From contig NZ_AMBZ01000005.1 in assembly GCF_000293805.1 (NCBI RefSeq), positions 1-64,000 of the forward strand: a DNA stretch of 64,000 nucleotides, given 5' to 3'. Shown here one piece after another: positions 49,971-59,600 of the stretch (within the stretch, counting starts at the first letter, position 1; each line of letters opens with the position of its first letter). The DNA comes from Paenibacillus alvei DSM 29 (GTDB taxonomy: Bacteria; Bacillota; Bacilli; Paenibacillales; Paenibacillaceae). The notes under the pieces were generated by a model. It was not told the DNA's origin, did not search any database, and worked only from the letters and a program-made list of their open reading frames with translations. The position numbers and the translations under genes were made by a program.

Positions 49971-50636
49971 TTATCCGCTTTTAACCCACCCTTTGCGGTG
50001 CGCGAACACAGCAAGCTGAGTACGATCCTGAAGCTCGCATTTCATGAGGAGATTCGATACATGCGTCTTAACGGTCTTAATGCTGATATGGAGCTCATCT
50101 GCGATATCCTTGTTCGTCTTGCCGTCAGCAATAAGCAGAAGCACTTCTTTTTCCCGTTCAGTCAGTCCCTCGTCATCCGGCTGAGCTGCGCGCTTGCGCA
50201 AGCCTCGAGTTAATGCCTGAGATACTTCACCGCTCATAACGGGTCTGCCCTGCAGCGCGCCACGGATCGCATATACCAGTTCTTCAGCCGACACGGTTTT
50301 GAGCACGTAGCTCACCGCCCCTGCTTGAATCGCCTCTACAACCTGATCATCCTCCATGAAGCTGGTAAGCATCACAATTCTCAAGTCCGGATATTGTGCA
50401 ATAAGCTCTCTCGTTGTGTCCACACCATTCATATCCGGCATCATCAAATCCATTAGCAGCAAGTCTGGGAGCGGCTCATTGTTATTGCCCATCGCCTGAA
50501 TCGCAGCTATTGCCTCTCTCCCTCCACTTGCTTCACCAACGACCTCAATTTCCGGATCGAGCATTAAGTAGGTTTGCAATCCTAGCCGTACCATTTCATG
50601 GTCATCTACGAGAAATACCGTTGTCCGATCACTCAT
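49971..50636 (-). CDS. liaR: LiaR-type NarL/LuxR response regulator
   Basis: The 221-residue protein starts at ATG 50636 (GGGAGAGG upstream) with a receiver domain (phospho-Asp in DLLLMDLMMPDMNGVD) and a LuxR-type helix-turn-helix (LTEREKEVLLLIADGKTNKDIADELHISIKTVKTHVSNLL). It overlaps liaS by 8 bp. With LiaF and LiaS it forms the cell-envelope-stress system that responds to lipid II-active antibiotics. Confidence 0.92.
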   Translation of the reverse strand: MSDRTTVFLVDDHEMVRLGLQTYLMLDPEIEVVGEASGGREAIAAIQAMGNNNEPLPDLLLMDLMMPDMNGVDTTRELIAQYPDLRIVMLTSFMEDDQVVEAIQAGAVSYVLKTVSAEELVYAIRGALQGRPVMSGEVSQALTRGLRKRAAQPDDEGLTEREKEVLLLIADGKTNKDIADELHISIKTVKTHVSNLLMKCELQDRTQLAVFAHRKGWVKSG

Positions 50637-51747
50637 CCGAATCCTCTCCCGTTCTTTCGCCGCTGTTCGTACGCCCTTCATCTGAAGTGCTGCTATCAGC
50701 TAACCGTTCTTTCGTCTCCTCAAATCTAGGGATGTGCACACGAATCGTCGTCCCTGCACCGGGGCGGCTAATCAGATCCATATGACCTCCCAGCTTATCC
50801 ACACGCTCGCGCATTGTCGTCAATCCATAACTTCCAGCCTTAAATGATGCCCCCTGCAGATCGAATCCTTGACCATCATCCGCGACAGCAAGAATGATTT
50901 GATTCGGCGTTTCCTGCAGCGTCAAGGTAACCTTCCTCGCCTTGGCATGCTTGACGACATTCGCCATTGCCTCTTGTATCATAAGGAAGCATTGATGTTC
51001 CTTTGCCTCCGACAGTCCGCTATTCAGCTCAATATCAATTTTACCCTGCAATCCATTCTGTCTGCAATAATCTGGGAACCAGCGTTCCAACGCTTCCTGC
51101 AGCGTCTTTCCGTCGAGCTCCAGAGGCCGCAGCTGTGCGATTAATCCGCGCATTTGACGCTGTGCGGTATGGGACATTTCGACAAGATGACCGACCACCT
51201 TCTTCGCTCGCTCCAGATCCATGTCCATCACCTTCGTCAAGGACGAGGAGGCCATATGAAGCGCGAACAGCTGCTGGCTGACTGTATCATGCAAATCCCT
51301 AGCGAGCCGTCTCCGCTCTTCCAGCACGACAGCCTCACATTCCCGCTCCCGATCCATCACTTGCTGCTCGGACATTTTTTGCAACAGCCGAAGCTTCTGC
51401 TCCATCCCGCTTACCATCGTATTAAAATCCTCATATAAGCGCGCGAATGACTCCTCATCACCGAGCGGAATCCGCTCCGACCAATTCCCCTTCATTACCT
51501 GCATCATGCTCTCATGCAGCACATCGAGGCGGCGCTGAAGGCGCACGCCTGCGACATAGCCCATAATAACCGATACTATAATGACGGTAATGATGCCGAA
51601 CAGCCACCAGTTCATACCCGTGTACCAGGATCCGCCATAGACAAACCCAATCCAGAACACGCTCATGATAATGCAGCCAGAAATCACAAAGGTGAGAAGC
51701 AGTTCCCACTTTACACTTTTCGTGCGGCGAAACCACCGTGACACCAT
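50629..51747 (-). CDS. liaS: LiaS-type sensor histidine kinase
   Basis: The 372-residue kinase has two membrane helices with a very short outside loop (VYGGSWYTGMN), as in intramembrane-sensing kinases. It has a HAMP domain, a HisKA_3 site (ERRRLARDLHDTVSQQLFALHMASSSL, acceptor His) and a HATPase domain (ANVVKHAKARKVTLTL, DDGQGFD). The hydrophilic tail after IHIPRFEE is rich in Ser/Glu. It is co-encoded with LiaF, which normally inhibits it. Confidence 0.92.
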   Translation of the reverse strand: MVSRWFRRTKSVKWELLLTFVISGCIIMSVFWIGFVYGGSWYTGMNWWLFGIITVIIVSVIMGYVAGVRLQRRLDVLHESMMQVMKGNWSERIPLGDEESFARLYEDFNTMVSGMEQKLRLLQKMSEQQVMDRERECEAVVLEERRRLARDLHDTVSQQLFALHMASSSLTKVMDMDLERAKKVVGHLVEMSHTAQRQMRGLIAQLRPLELDGKTLQEALERWFPDYCRQNGLQGKIDIELNSGLSEAKEHQCFLMIQEAMANVVKHAKARKVTLTLQETPNQIILAVADDGQGFDLQGASFKAGSYGLTTMRERVDKLGGHMDLISRPGAGTTIRVHIPRFEETKERLADSSTSDEGRTNSGERTGEDSDE

Positions 51748-51754
51748 GATTGCA

Positions 51755-52804
51755 TTACCCCACTTTCATGACTTTGACATCTCCAATGAAGGTACTGACG
51801 GTAATCCGCACCTTCTTGCCCGCTTCATAAAAGTAGGGCGTCTCCACTTGCAGGTTGTTCATGAATCCTTCCTTCTCTTGATTGAACACTCTTACATCAC
51901 CAAGGAAGGATCTTGAATTCACGATCACGCCAAGATCCATATCATTCGGTACATACACCTTCACATCTCCGATAAAGGAGGAGATATTGATCTTTGTATC
52001 GCCATATGGAACCTGCGCCTTCGTCAAGTCGATGACGGTATCTCCAATAAAATGCGAGATGTTCATCGGCTTCAATTCCCAATAGTCACTGCCAAGATGA
52101 ATATCACCGATAAATCCCCCCTTGTTCATCGTACCGCCCCTCGATCCATCTCCCATCGGAGGTGGTGGCGGAGGTGGAGGTGGAACCGAGCCTGCATACT
52201 TAAAGGGATCATAATCCGACGACCGATCTTGGCTTTGGCTGAAGTCGTCTTGTTGACGCTTGCCCCCATCCCATTTCTGTCCTGAGCCATCTTCATTATA
52301 TCCGGGAGGCATGCCCGACACCCCGTCTTGCTTGAAGTGCTTGTTAAAAGTTTGATCAAAATCATCATCAAGCGGGCGAGGCTCGCGATACGATCTGTCA
52401 GTTTGCGAGCCCTGTTCATGCCAATGTCCTTCATCCCAGCGATTGCGGTCTCGACGATCCCGATATTTATCTCTATGCCGATCCTTCCGTGGACGGATCA
52501 ACATGCCTACTCCAATCATAATGAGGATGAACGGAACGAGCAGTCTCATATCTGATCCTACAGACGTCGTCAAGATACCTAAGGTTGATAACTGGAAGTA
52601 TCCACCGATTCCCAATAGAATAAGCCCCCATAATGCTCCGTGAATTAAGGCATTAAATCCTATTAATATGAGAATAACTGGCCAGAAGGTTCGTATTAGC
52701 TCACTCAAATCCATATCAATATATCCAAGCTGGTTAAGCATAAAAAAAGCACCGATAGCAATCAGAAACAATCCGCCCGACCATCTACCACGCTGATTAT
52801 TCAT
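51755..52804 (-). CDS. liaF: LiaF-like membrane inhibitor of the Lia system
   Basis: From ATG 52804 (GGAGGG upstream) the 349-residue protein has four N-terminal membrane helices, a long Arg/Asp-rich hydrophilic linker with a run of eight prolines (near residue 225), and the C-terminal LiaF beta-domain with repeated FIGD steps (GFIGDIHLG, HFIGDTVIDL, SFIGDVKVYVPND, TFIGDVKVMKVG). LiaF keeps LiaRS silent without stress. The linker is much longer than in B. subtilis LiaF. No liaIH genes are next to it. Confidence 0.9.
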   Translation of the reverse strand: MNNQRGRWSGGLFLIAIGAFFMLNQLGYIDMDLSELIRTFWPVILILIGFNALIHGALWGLILLGIGGYFQLSTLGILTTSVGSDMRLLVPFILIMIGVGMLIRPRKDRHRDKYRDRRDRNRWDEGHWHEQGSQTDRSYREPRPLDDDFDQTFNKHFKQDGVSGMPPGYNEDGSGQKWDGGKRQQDDFSQSQDRSSDYDPFKYAGSVPPPPPPPPPMGDGSRGGTMNKGGFIGDIHLGSDYWELKPMNISHFIGDTVIDLTKAQVPYGDTKINISSFIGDVKVYVPNDMDLGVIVNSRSFLGDVRVFNQEKEGFMNNLQVETPYFYEAGKKVRITVSTFIGDVKVMKVG

Positions 52805-52968
52805 TAGGTTCCCTCCATTTCCATACACATGTCATTAATTATGTACTCATTGTAAGGGATACCATGTCCAACTACCAGCGCCGGAGGAAGGAAGTTCGCC
52901 TCAGTCTCAAGACCGAGGGACTGGAAGTGAATTACTATTTTGTCCTCTTGATTCCCGGGTCAAATGAA

Positions 52969-52993
52969 AATGGCTGCCTCAAGGGCAGCCATT
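52969..52993 (-). terminator. Terminator of the SASP-like gene
   Basis: AATGGCTGCC and GGCAGCCATT form a perfect 10-bp stem, followed on the minus strand by TTCATTT. It lies 50 bp after the stop codon. Confidence 0.8.
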
Positions 52994-53042
52994 CAATCCA
53001 ATGCCAGGCCGAGTCTGTCACTTGCCAATGCATCTTGGTGTA

Positions 53043-53243
53043 TTATTTTTGGTCAGCTTCCTGCACCTTTTGCACGATGCCTTTTTGTGCTCCTGTTACA
53101 CCAGCAGCGCCTACAGCGCCAGCTGTACCTGCAGCCTCTTGACCGAATTCTGTATCAGCAGCAGTATTTTCTGCTGCGAATTCAGTAGAAGTATACTTTG
53201 AGTTCGCTGGGTGCATACGGTTCGCTTTGTTGTTCTTCACCAT
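53043..53243 (-). CDS. Gamma-type small acid-soluble spore protein-like
   Basis: This 66-residue protein starts at ATG 53243 (AGGAGGTG at ideal distance). It is low in complexity and rich in Ala, Gly, Gln and Glu, and has a KYTSTEFAAEN element reminiscent of the germination-protease site (TEFASE) of gamma SASPs, plus a second TEFGQE. Gamma SASPs are an amino acid reserve of spores. The match is by motif and composition only, so another spore-associated small protein is possible. Confidence 0.55.
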   Translation of the reverse strand: MVKNNKANRMHPANSKYTSTEFAAENTAADTEFGQEAAGTAGAVGAAGVTGAQKGIVQKVQEADQK

Positions 53244-53381
53244 CACTATTCACCTCCTGCATCCCCGCTAATGGCGGGTCATGTTCAGAAACATTGCGTT
53301 TCTACAGGAGATATTATGCTTAGTGCGGCATTCGATTATTCGGGTTCAACAGCTCGCATTCCAGCAACGAATAAGCCTCAA

Positions 53382-54164
53382 TTACAGCATCGAGCCCGGA
53401 ATTCCTTTATTTTTAAACACCGCAGCGTTCAATTCATCGAGCATCTGCTCCGATACTTTTCCATTTCCGCGTTTAATTAGCTTGATTTCCACTTCTTTTT
53501 TCCCCCATTGCCCGTATACCTGCTTCGTTGTATGGAAGAATAAATCAAGCTTCTTACCTTTAATTTTAGAGCCAATATCCGATACAACACCGTACCCATA
53601 TCCCGGAATATACAGGATGCTTCCTAACGGAAAAACAGACAAATCAGCCGCAATCGTGGAGACATAATCACGACGCACCTTAACACCCGAATAGGTAACC
53701 CCATACTCCGGATGCCCCGGCTCCTTGCCGGTTGATTCTGCTCCTGCTGTATAGCCAGTAGCCACTACCTTCATTGACCGAATCACATGCTCCTTCTGGG
53801 GAGCGAGCTCAGCAGCCGTAAATGTAAGCTTGGCCGCCGCAACCGCAACATTAGGGCTTTCCTGTCCTTCTTTTGCCTTTTGCCCTTTAGCCGTTGGCAA
53901 AGGCTGCACATACACGAGTGGCAGCGCTTCATTTACAGCACTCGAGGTCCAGGTCAATTTCTTCGATTGCACCTGTAAGGAAGCATGCTTGATCCACGAT
54001 GCTTGTGTCAAAGCTCCATGTTGATACATACCTGTTTCCGTCAACCATGCATGGGCAGAGACTGGAGATAGGAGCAAACCTGCTGCTGCACACAACACTG
54101 CTCCAGCAATTCCTAACGACAACCTTGCGAATACGATAGCGCGCTTATCCGATCTTGATGTCAT
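53382..54164 (-). CDS. Secreted 3D-domain protein
   Basis: From ATG 54164 (GGAAGGGAA upstream) the 260-residue protein has a signal peptide ([25 protein letters not shown]), a variable linker and a 3D (double-psi barrel) domain: [63 protein letters not shown]. This fold occurs in lytic transglycosylase-like proteins such as YocH and in MltA. It ends with a non-family tail ([22 protein letters not shown]). It is likely to act on the cell wall. Confidence 0.85.
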   Translation of the reverse strand: MTSRSDKRAIVFARLSLGIAGAVLCAAAGLLLSPVSAHAWLTETGMYQHGALTQASWIKHASLQVQSKKLTWTSSAVNEALPLVYVQPLPTAKGQKAKEGQESPNVAVAAAKLTFTAAELAPQKEHVIRSMKVVATGYTAGAESTGKEPGHPEYGVTYSGVKVRRDYVSTIAADLSVFPLGSILYIPGYGYGVVSDIGSKIKGKKLDLFFHTTKQVYGQWGKKEVEIKLIKRGNGKVSEQMLDELNAAVFKNKGIPGSML

Positions 54165-54317
54165 GTTTCCCTTCCGTTCCGAACTTATAGTCGATATTGT
54201 AAACATATGGTTACCCCTCCCTTAGTGGGAAGGATGTCCTGCTCAGTTCCCTTTTATTCATATTCAACAAAAAAGAACATCCCCGACAGATCGAGATATT
54301 CTTTCGACAGCTTTCCT

Positions 54318-54890
54318 CTAATGCAGCTTCTGGACGGGCAAAGCTTCTCCAACGCTGCCCAATTGGCCAGCCTGCGCATCTTCGTACAGGCTTTTCAACC
54401 AATTCAGTTCCGTTACTGTATATTTATAGCCTCCGTACAGCATATAAAGAACAGAACGAGGAGCGTATGAGATATGCTCTTCATACAAGGCCCACATTCG
54501 TTCCGCTTCCTGCTCATAGTAAGAAATGCGATTCTCAATAATCTCCATAACTATTGCCTGATCCGCATACTTCACAAAGGACAGCGCCGCATAAAAAGGA
54601 TGATTCAAATGAGGCAACTTTTTCATTTCTTCGATGAGCAGTCCTTTAAGCTCTCGCTTTCCCTTTTCCGTAATGCGATAAATCGTCTTATCCGGGCGAG
54701 AACCGCCGCTCACGAACTCGGCTTTTTCTATAAACTCGCCTTTGTTTAACTGGTCAATCGCGTAATACAATGACCCGTATTGAATTTTCATATAATTATG
54801 CATTTCGCGTTCTTTCATAGCCTGACTCATCTCATAAGGATGGCGATCTTGCTCCATAAGCAAACCAAGTATGGCCAGCTTCATCGACAT
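54318..54890 (-). CDS. PadR-family transcriptional regulator
   Basis: The 190-residue protein begins MSMKLAILGLLMEQDRHPYEMSQAMKEREM at ATG 54890 (GAAGAGGTG upstream) and has the PadR winged helix (MKIQYGSLYYAIDQLNKGEFIEKAE...YRITEKGKREL) and a C-terminal dimerisation helix bundle. It is encoded right after the MFS exporter at 54933, which it probably represses through the large dyad at 56479-56532. Confidence 0.9.
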   Translation of the reverse strand: MSMKLAILGLLMEQDRHPYEMSQAMKEREMHNYMKIQYGSLYYAIDQLNKGEFIEKAEFVSGGSRPDKTIYRITEKGKRELKGLLIEEMKKLPHLNHPFYAALSFVKYADQAIVMEIIENRISYYEQEAERMWALYEEHISYAPRSVLYMLYGGYKYTVTELNWLKSLYEDAQAGQLGSVGEALPVQKLH

Positions 54891-54932
54891 GCATTTCACC
54901 TCTTCCTTCATGAAACGACAGCCCTTTCGCAA

Positions 54933-56465
54933 TCATGCAGGTTCTCCTCCCTGCTCAGCGGCTGCCGCACGCCCATGAGAGTGTTTAGTCATCATTGTAA
55001 CACGTCCCATTAGCAAAATGAACAACAGCGAAAGCACCGCAAATGGAATAGACCAGACAAACGCTTGGGCAATGGAATCAGACAGCCCACTAGTCAGTTG
55101 CTTCAAAATCGGCTCTGGAATGGATGACCGCACTTGTTCCTGCAATAGAATTTGAGGATTGCCAAGCTGTTCCACAAGCTTCGGATCAGTCAACACATCG
55201 CTGAATCGATCCCGTAAATAGGAGGTCTGAATACTTCCTAAAATACTAATCCCCAGTGTGTTGCCAAGCGTTTGAAAGAACCGCACTAGCGAATTAACCG
55301 TGCCCCGCTGCTGATAATCCACCTTATATTGTGCCGCGAGCGAAGTGACAGGGAAGGAAGCACCTATCCCAAAGCCCATCATGATCATATAGACAACCAT
55401 TGTAGACATGGAGGTGTCAGGCGTTACCTGTGATAACAGCACAACAGACAGCAGCAGCAATATTCCCGATATTAGCATAATGTTGCGGAAAGACATTCTT
55501 CTTAACAGAAATCCTGCTGTAACTGTACTGCATACGAGTGCTAGCATCATCGGCGTGAGTACCGTACTGGCATTCGTTGCGGAGCCGCCCGCAACTCCCT
55601 GAATGAATAAAGGAATGAAAGTTGCTCCTGCCATCAACAGCATTCCAATGAGCATTCCTGCCCCCATGCTTGCGGTAAACAACTTATTCTTGAACAAGCC
55701 AAGCGGGACGACTGGCTCTGCCACCTTCATCTCGACAATGATAAACAGAACAAGCATGATGAGCGCCCCTGCAAATAACGCTATGATCGTTGGAGAAAAC
55801 CATGCATAATCCTTGCCGCCCATTTCCAACCCGAACATGAAACACAATATCGCAACAACCAGCGTAAATGTGCCCATCCAATCAATCCGCTGCTTCTGGA
55901 AGCAAAGTGTCTCCCGATAGCCGACCATAACAAGAAGAAGGGCAATCAGTCCTAACGGAAGATTCACGTAGAAAATCCAGCGCCAGTGCAAGTGGTCGGA
56001 AAAAAATGCTCCTGCCATGGGCCCAAACACACTGGACAGGCCGAACACTGCCCCAAACATCCCTGTCATCTTTGCTCGTTTCCCCTCTGGAAATATATCG
56101 AACAGAATCGTAAATACAACCGGCATAAGCGCTCCGCCGCCAACGCCTTGAATTGCGCGAAACCAAATCAATTCGTTCATCGAACCTGCCAATCCACATA
56201 ATGCCGAACCTAACATAAATAAGGCGATCCCCATTAGAAAAAAACGCTTGCGCCCGAACATATCGGATAATTTGCCGAACAGCGGCATACTCGCCACGCT
56301 CGCAATCAGATAAGCCGAGAACAACCACACGTATTGTTCGAAGCCGCCAAGCTTTGCAACAATCGTCGGCACGGCTGTCGATAATATCGTCTGATCCAAC
56401 GATACGATCAACAGCCCAAGCAGAAGACCAATAACCGTTATGCGAGCACGAGTAGAAGCGCTCAT
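54933..56465 (-). CDS. DHA2-family multidrug MFS exporter (EmrB/QacA type)
   Basis: From ATG 56465 the 510-residue protein has about 14 membrane helices. The motif A loop GKLSDMFGRKRFFLMG, motif C-like GPMAGAFFSDHLHWRWIFYVNLPLG and motif D1 LDQTILSTAVPTI define drug:H+ antiporter family 2. It starts 14 bp after a large operator and overlaps the region of the padR gene start. Substrates cannot be told from sequence. Confidence 0.92.
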   Translation of the reverse strand: MSASTRARITVIGLLLGLLIVSLDQTILSTAVPTIVAKLGGFEQYVWLFSAYLIASVASMPLFGKLSDMFGRKRFFLMGIALFMLGSALCGLAGSMNELIWFRAIQGVGGGALMPVVFTILFDIFPEGKRAKMTGMFGAVFGLSSVFGPMAGAFFSDHLHWRWIFYVNLPLGLIALLLVMVGYRETLCFQKQRIDWMGTFTLVVAILCFMFGLEMGGKDYAWFSPTIIALFAGALIMLVLFIIVEMKVAEPVVPLGLFKNKLFTASMGAGMLIGMLLMAGATFIPLFIQGVAGGSATNASTVLTPMMLALVCSTVTAGFLLRRMSFRNIMLISGILLLLSVVLLSQVTPDTSMSTMVVYMIMMGFGIGASFPVTSLAAQYKVDYQQRGTVNSLVRFFQTLGNTLGISILGSIQTSYLRDRFSDVLTDPKLVEQLGNPQILLQEQVRSSIPEPILKQLTSGLSDSIAQAFVWSIPFAVLSLLFILLMGRVTMMTKHSHGRAAAAEQGGEPA

Positions 56466-56478
56466 TTTAACCACCCCT

Positions 56479-56532
56479 ATATTCTAATTTGAATATTGTG
56501 AACACAAGTTCATTATATTCAAATTAGAATAT
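56479..56532. promoter_or_regulatory. Large double-dyad operator with promoter (PadR-type)
   Basis: Perfect 18-bp arms (ATATTCTAATTTGAATAT and its complement) flank an 18-bp centre that contains TGAAC/GTTCA. A minus-strand TATAAT (56517-56512) and TTGCTT (56539-56534) lie 16 bp apart within it. PadR bound here would block the MFS/padR transcript. A single 54-bp perfectly symmetric site is unusually long. Confidence 0.75.
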
Positions 56533-56598
56533 AAAGCAATCTTTTTCTCGCTATTTTGGAAATTTGTAATCGAGTTCGTCCATCTATGCATAACAAAA

Positions 56599-56627
56599 GC
56601 CGTCGAGGAGCTTTACTCCCCGACGGC
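56599..56627 (-). terminator. Terminator of the LPXTG surface protein gene
   Basis: GCCGTCG/CGACGGC with an inner GGAG/CTCC stem is followed on the minus strand by TTTTG. It is 8 bp after the stop. Confidence 0.85.
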
Positions 56628-56634
56628 CGATTCG

Positions 56635-59600
56635 TTAGCGATCTGCTGCCGCTTTTTTTCGCAATCCCCACATGATGACAGCGGCGATGCACAAGAACAT
56701 ACCGATGATCGGTTCAATTGGCGCTTGCTCTCCAGTCTGAGGCAAGACGCCCGGACGATTCGGCTGCTGATCAACGTCGTGCTTCCCGCCCAATTCAGTA
56801 CCGTCCGCTTCCTCCTCATTCGTTCCTTCATCCGGCTTTTCATCAGTACCTTGACCCTTATCCGGCTTTGTATCGTCATCCGGCTCTGTCGCTTCGCCTG
56901 GGTTAGGATTCGTCTCGCCATCTGGATTCCCAGGTCTAGGTTCCACGATTGTGCCCGGAATCGTCGTCGGTTCCTGAATACCCGGTTTACCTGGCTCTAT
57001 AGGCGACCCGGGATTGGTAGATCCGCCGGGATTAGTTGACCCGCCCGTTCCTGGTTCCGGATCTGGATTTGGATTGACCGTTCTTACAATAAGCCCCGCA
57101 TCAATCGTAAGATCCCGTGGACGTTCCGCCGTAAGTACGATGTTGTCTGACCAACCATTTGAATCCGCATCAGAATCGAGCACGCGATTGTCTCCCTGAT
57201 GCCGTTTTGTGAACGAATACCCCTCTGGCGCAATGAATCGAACCTTATAAGTGCTTACATCCAGATCATTAAATAAGTAATAGCCAGGCTGATACACGTA
57301 ATCGGTCACACCAGGATCATAGACCGATCCCGTGACAGTCGGATCATAGACCGAATTTGTCACCGAGCTGTAATACACGGAATGAGTGACCGTCGTAGCC
57401 AGCTTTGCATTGTTGTAGTTATATAATTCGACCACAACTCCATTCAAACCAGTTCCATTCTCGTCCTGAATTCCATTGCCATTCGTGTCGATCCATACAT
57501 ATTTGCCGATGGCTCCCTTGCCCGGAATAGACGGGATATCCTTCTTAATCAGACCTGCGTCAATGTCATGATTTTTACCGCCTTGTCCTAGCGTAATGAC
57601 GTCCGTTCTGCCTTCCACGTTAGCCTTGGAGTTCCGCCCTGGATTCGTTATCGCATCCTTCACCGTAAATGCATCATAGCCTTCCGGCAAGTGGAACGTA
57701 ACGTAGTATTTGCCCGCATCCAATCCAGTAAACAGATAGTATCCAGGTTGCCCTTCGTGATTATTGCCGGTTACAGTGGTTTGTATCACCTTGCCGTCAC
57801 TCTCGCGATGCAAGTCGACGCGAACGCCGTTAACGCCATGATCCTGACCTTCATCTTGAATCCCGTTTCCATTTTCATCGTACCAGACGTAGTCCCCAAT
57901 CTCTCCCTTTGGATCGCCCTTAATCTTAATACCGACCTTAAGCGGTTCAGCCGGGAGCATAGCTATGTCGCTAATGACTGAAGTCGCGGTATATCCGAAG
58001 GAATTCCATGCAATCTGATCGCCGCCTGCAGGCGCGTCAACCGGCGCACGCATTGTCCATGTCAATTCCTTGGATTGTCCGGGAGCCAGTATAACATCAC
58101 TGGCGAATTCGAACTTTAAGGCTCGTACCTTCGAAATATCTTGCGGGGGCTCCTTATCCCAGTTGCCGCCTGACATCGATACCGCTTCATCGATGCTGTA
58201 ATATACCGTTACACCGTTCGAAGGCAATATCGGCTCCTTCAGAATCGGGGTCCACTTACTGCCTCGCGGCGTTTTATCGATGACTCCGTGATCACCGATA
58301 TGCGGAAGCGCATCTACGATCAAAAGGTTTTTGACACCAATTGATCCCCGGTTCGTTATGGAGATTTTATACTTAATTTCTCCACCCGGCGCAGCATTTC
58401 CGATATTTGGATATTTTGACCATTGCCCGTTATCTAAATCCCCTAGAACCCATTTTTCCGAGACCAAGCTATCGATGCCGTTCACATCAATTTTATCTCC
58501 GTTATATACATACCACTTGCCGTCCTCTTGCTTGTATCGCTGGTTCTTAAAGTTGGTCAGCCCGTTAATATAGTTGTGCCGTTCTGAAGTGACCTCGACT
58601 TCATTGTAAACTTCGCCTGTCGGGGTATCCGGCTTCACTCTCGCTTCGAAGGTAAAGGTGAGCGCCTCGCCCTTCTGCAGCGTCAAGGAGTTGTTGCCGT
58701 TCATGCCCCATGCCCATGTAATCGGCGTGCGCCCTTGCTGATCCTCCTTCGCTTCTGAGAACGCAGGAGCAGGCACCTGCTTGCCGTTAATTGGCTCCAG
58801 CTTTAAACTATCCGGCACATATTCCAATTCTTTCGGCAGCAGGTCGGTAACAACCGGATCGTGAAACGGAACATCTATTGGGCTGGCATTGGTTGCAACA
58901 ATCTTATAGGTAACCGTACCTCCTGGAGAAGTACTTTTTCCACGTACAACCGTTTTATCCACTTCCAGCAGCGGACGCTTATCTACCGCTAATACCTTAA
59001 CCCCCGTTAAATACTCGGTCTTCTCGCCGTTGAAGCTGTATTCCATGCTTGCATAGTTAATCGTTTGTTTCCACTGCTTCGGGTGCTGCTTGGCTTCTTC
59101 GTTTGTAGGAAGTCCGTTATTTTTATCCAGATAGGTAAAGTCGTCTTTTGGATACTTTTCTGTCAGGCGGGGAAAATCGCCATACTTATAATCATCATGT
59201 TTGACGCTATCATAAGACGTTAATTGATAACGAAGTTCTAAAACGTCTTGCGGACGGAACGCAACAGGGACGTCGCCCAAAACAAGGCGGATGCCTTGAA
59301 TGTCAGCGTTAAGTTCTGCTGCCAACAGCTCGTGTTTTGTCTTGAAACTTAGTCCCTTCCAAGTCTTCCAATCTCTTTCCTCAGGTGTGCGTTTCGACGT
59401 ATACTGAATCTCGTACTCATCTTTATCTGCACCATCGAAGGCCGGAATGCGGATATATTGCAATTTCATGCCCTTCGGCGTCATATCTGTCATGACGGCC
59501 TGATTCAGAGAGACATTGGCAGCATTCCCTACTCCGCCAATAAAAAAGCTGACTTCCTGGCCTTCCGATAATTCCTTCTCCTGGCCGCTCCATATTTGCT

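Noticed and set aside
57305-57390. Regular 27-bp repeats as a possible CRISPR array
   Set aside because: The units are contiguous with no spacers and lie in frame within an adhesin gene, so this is a coding tandem repeat.
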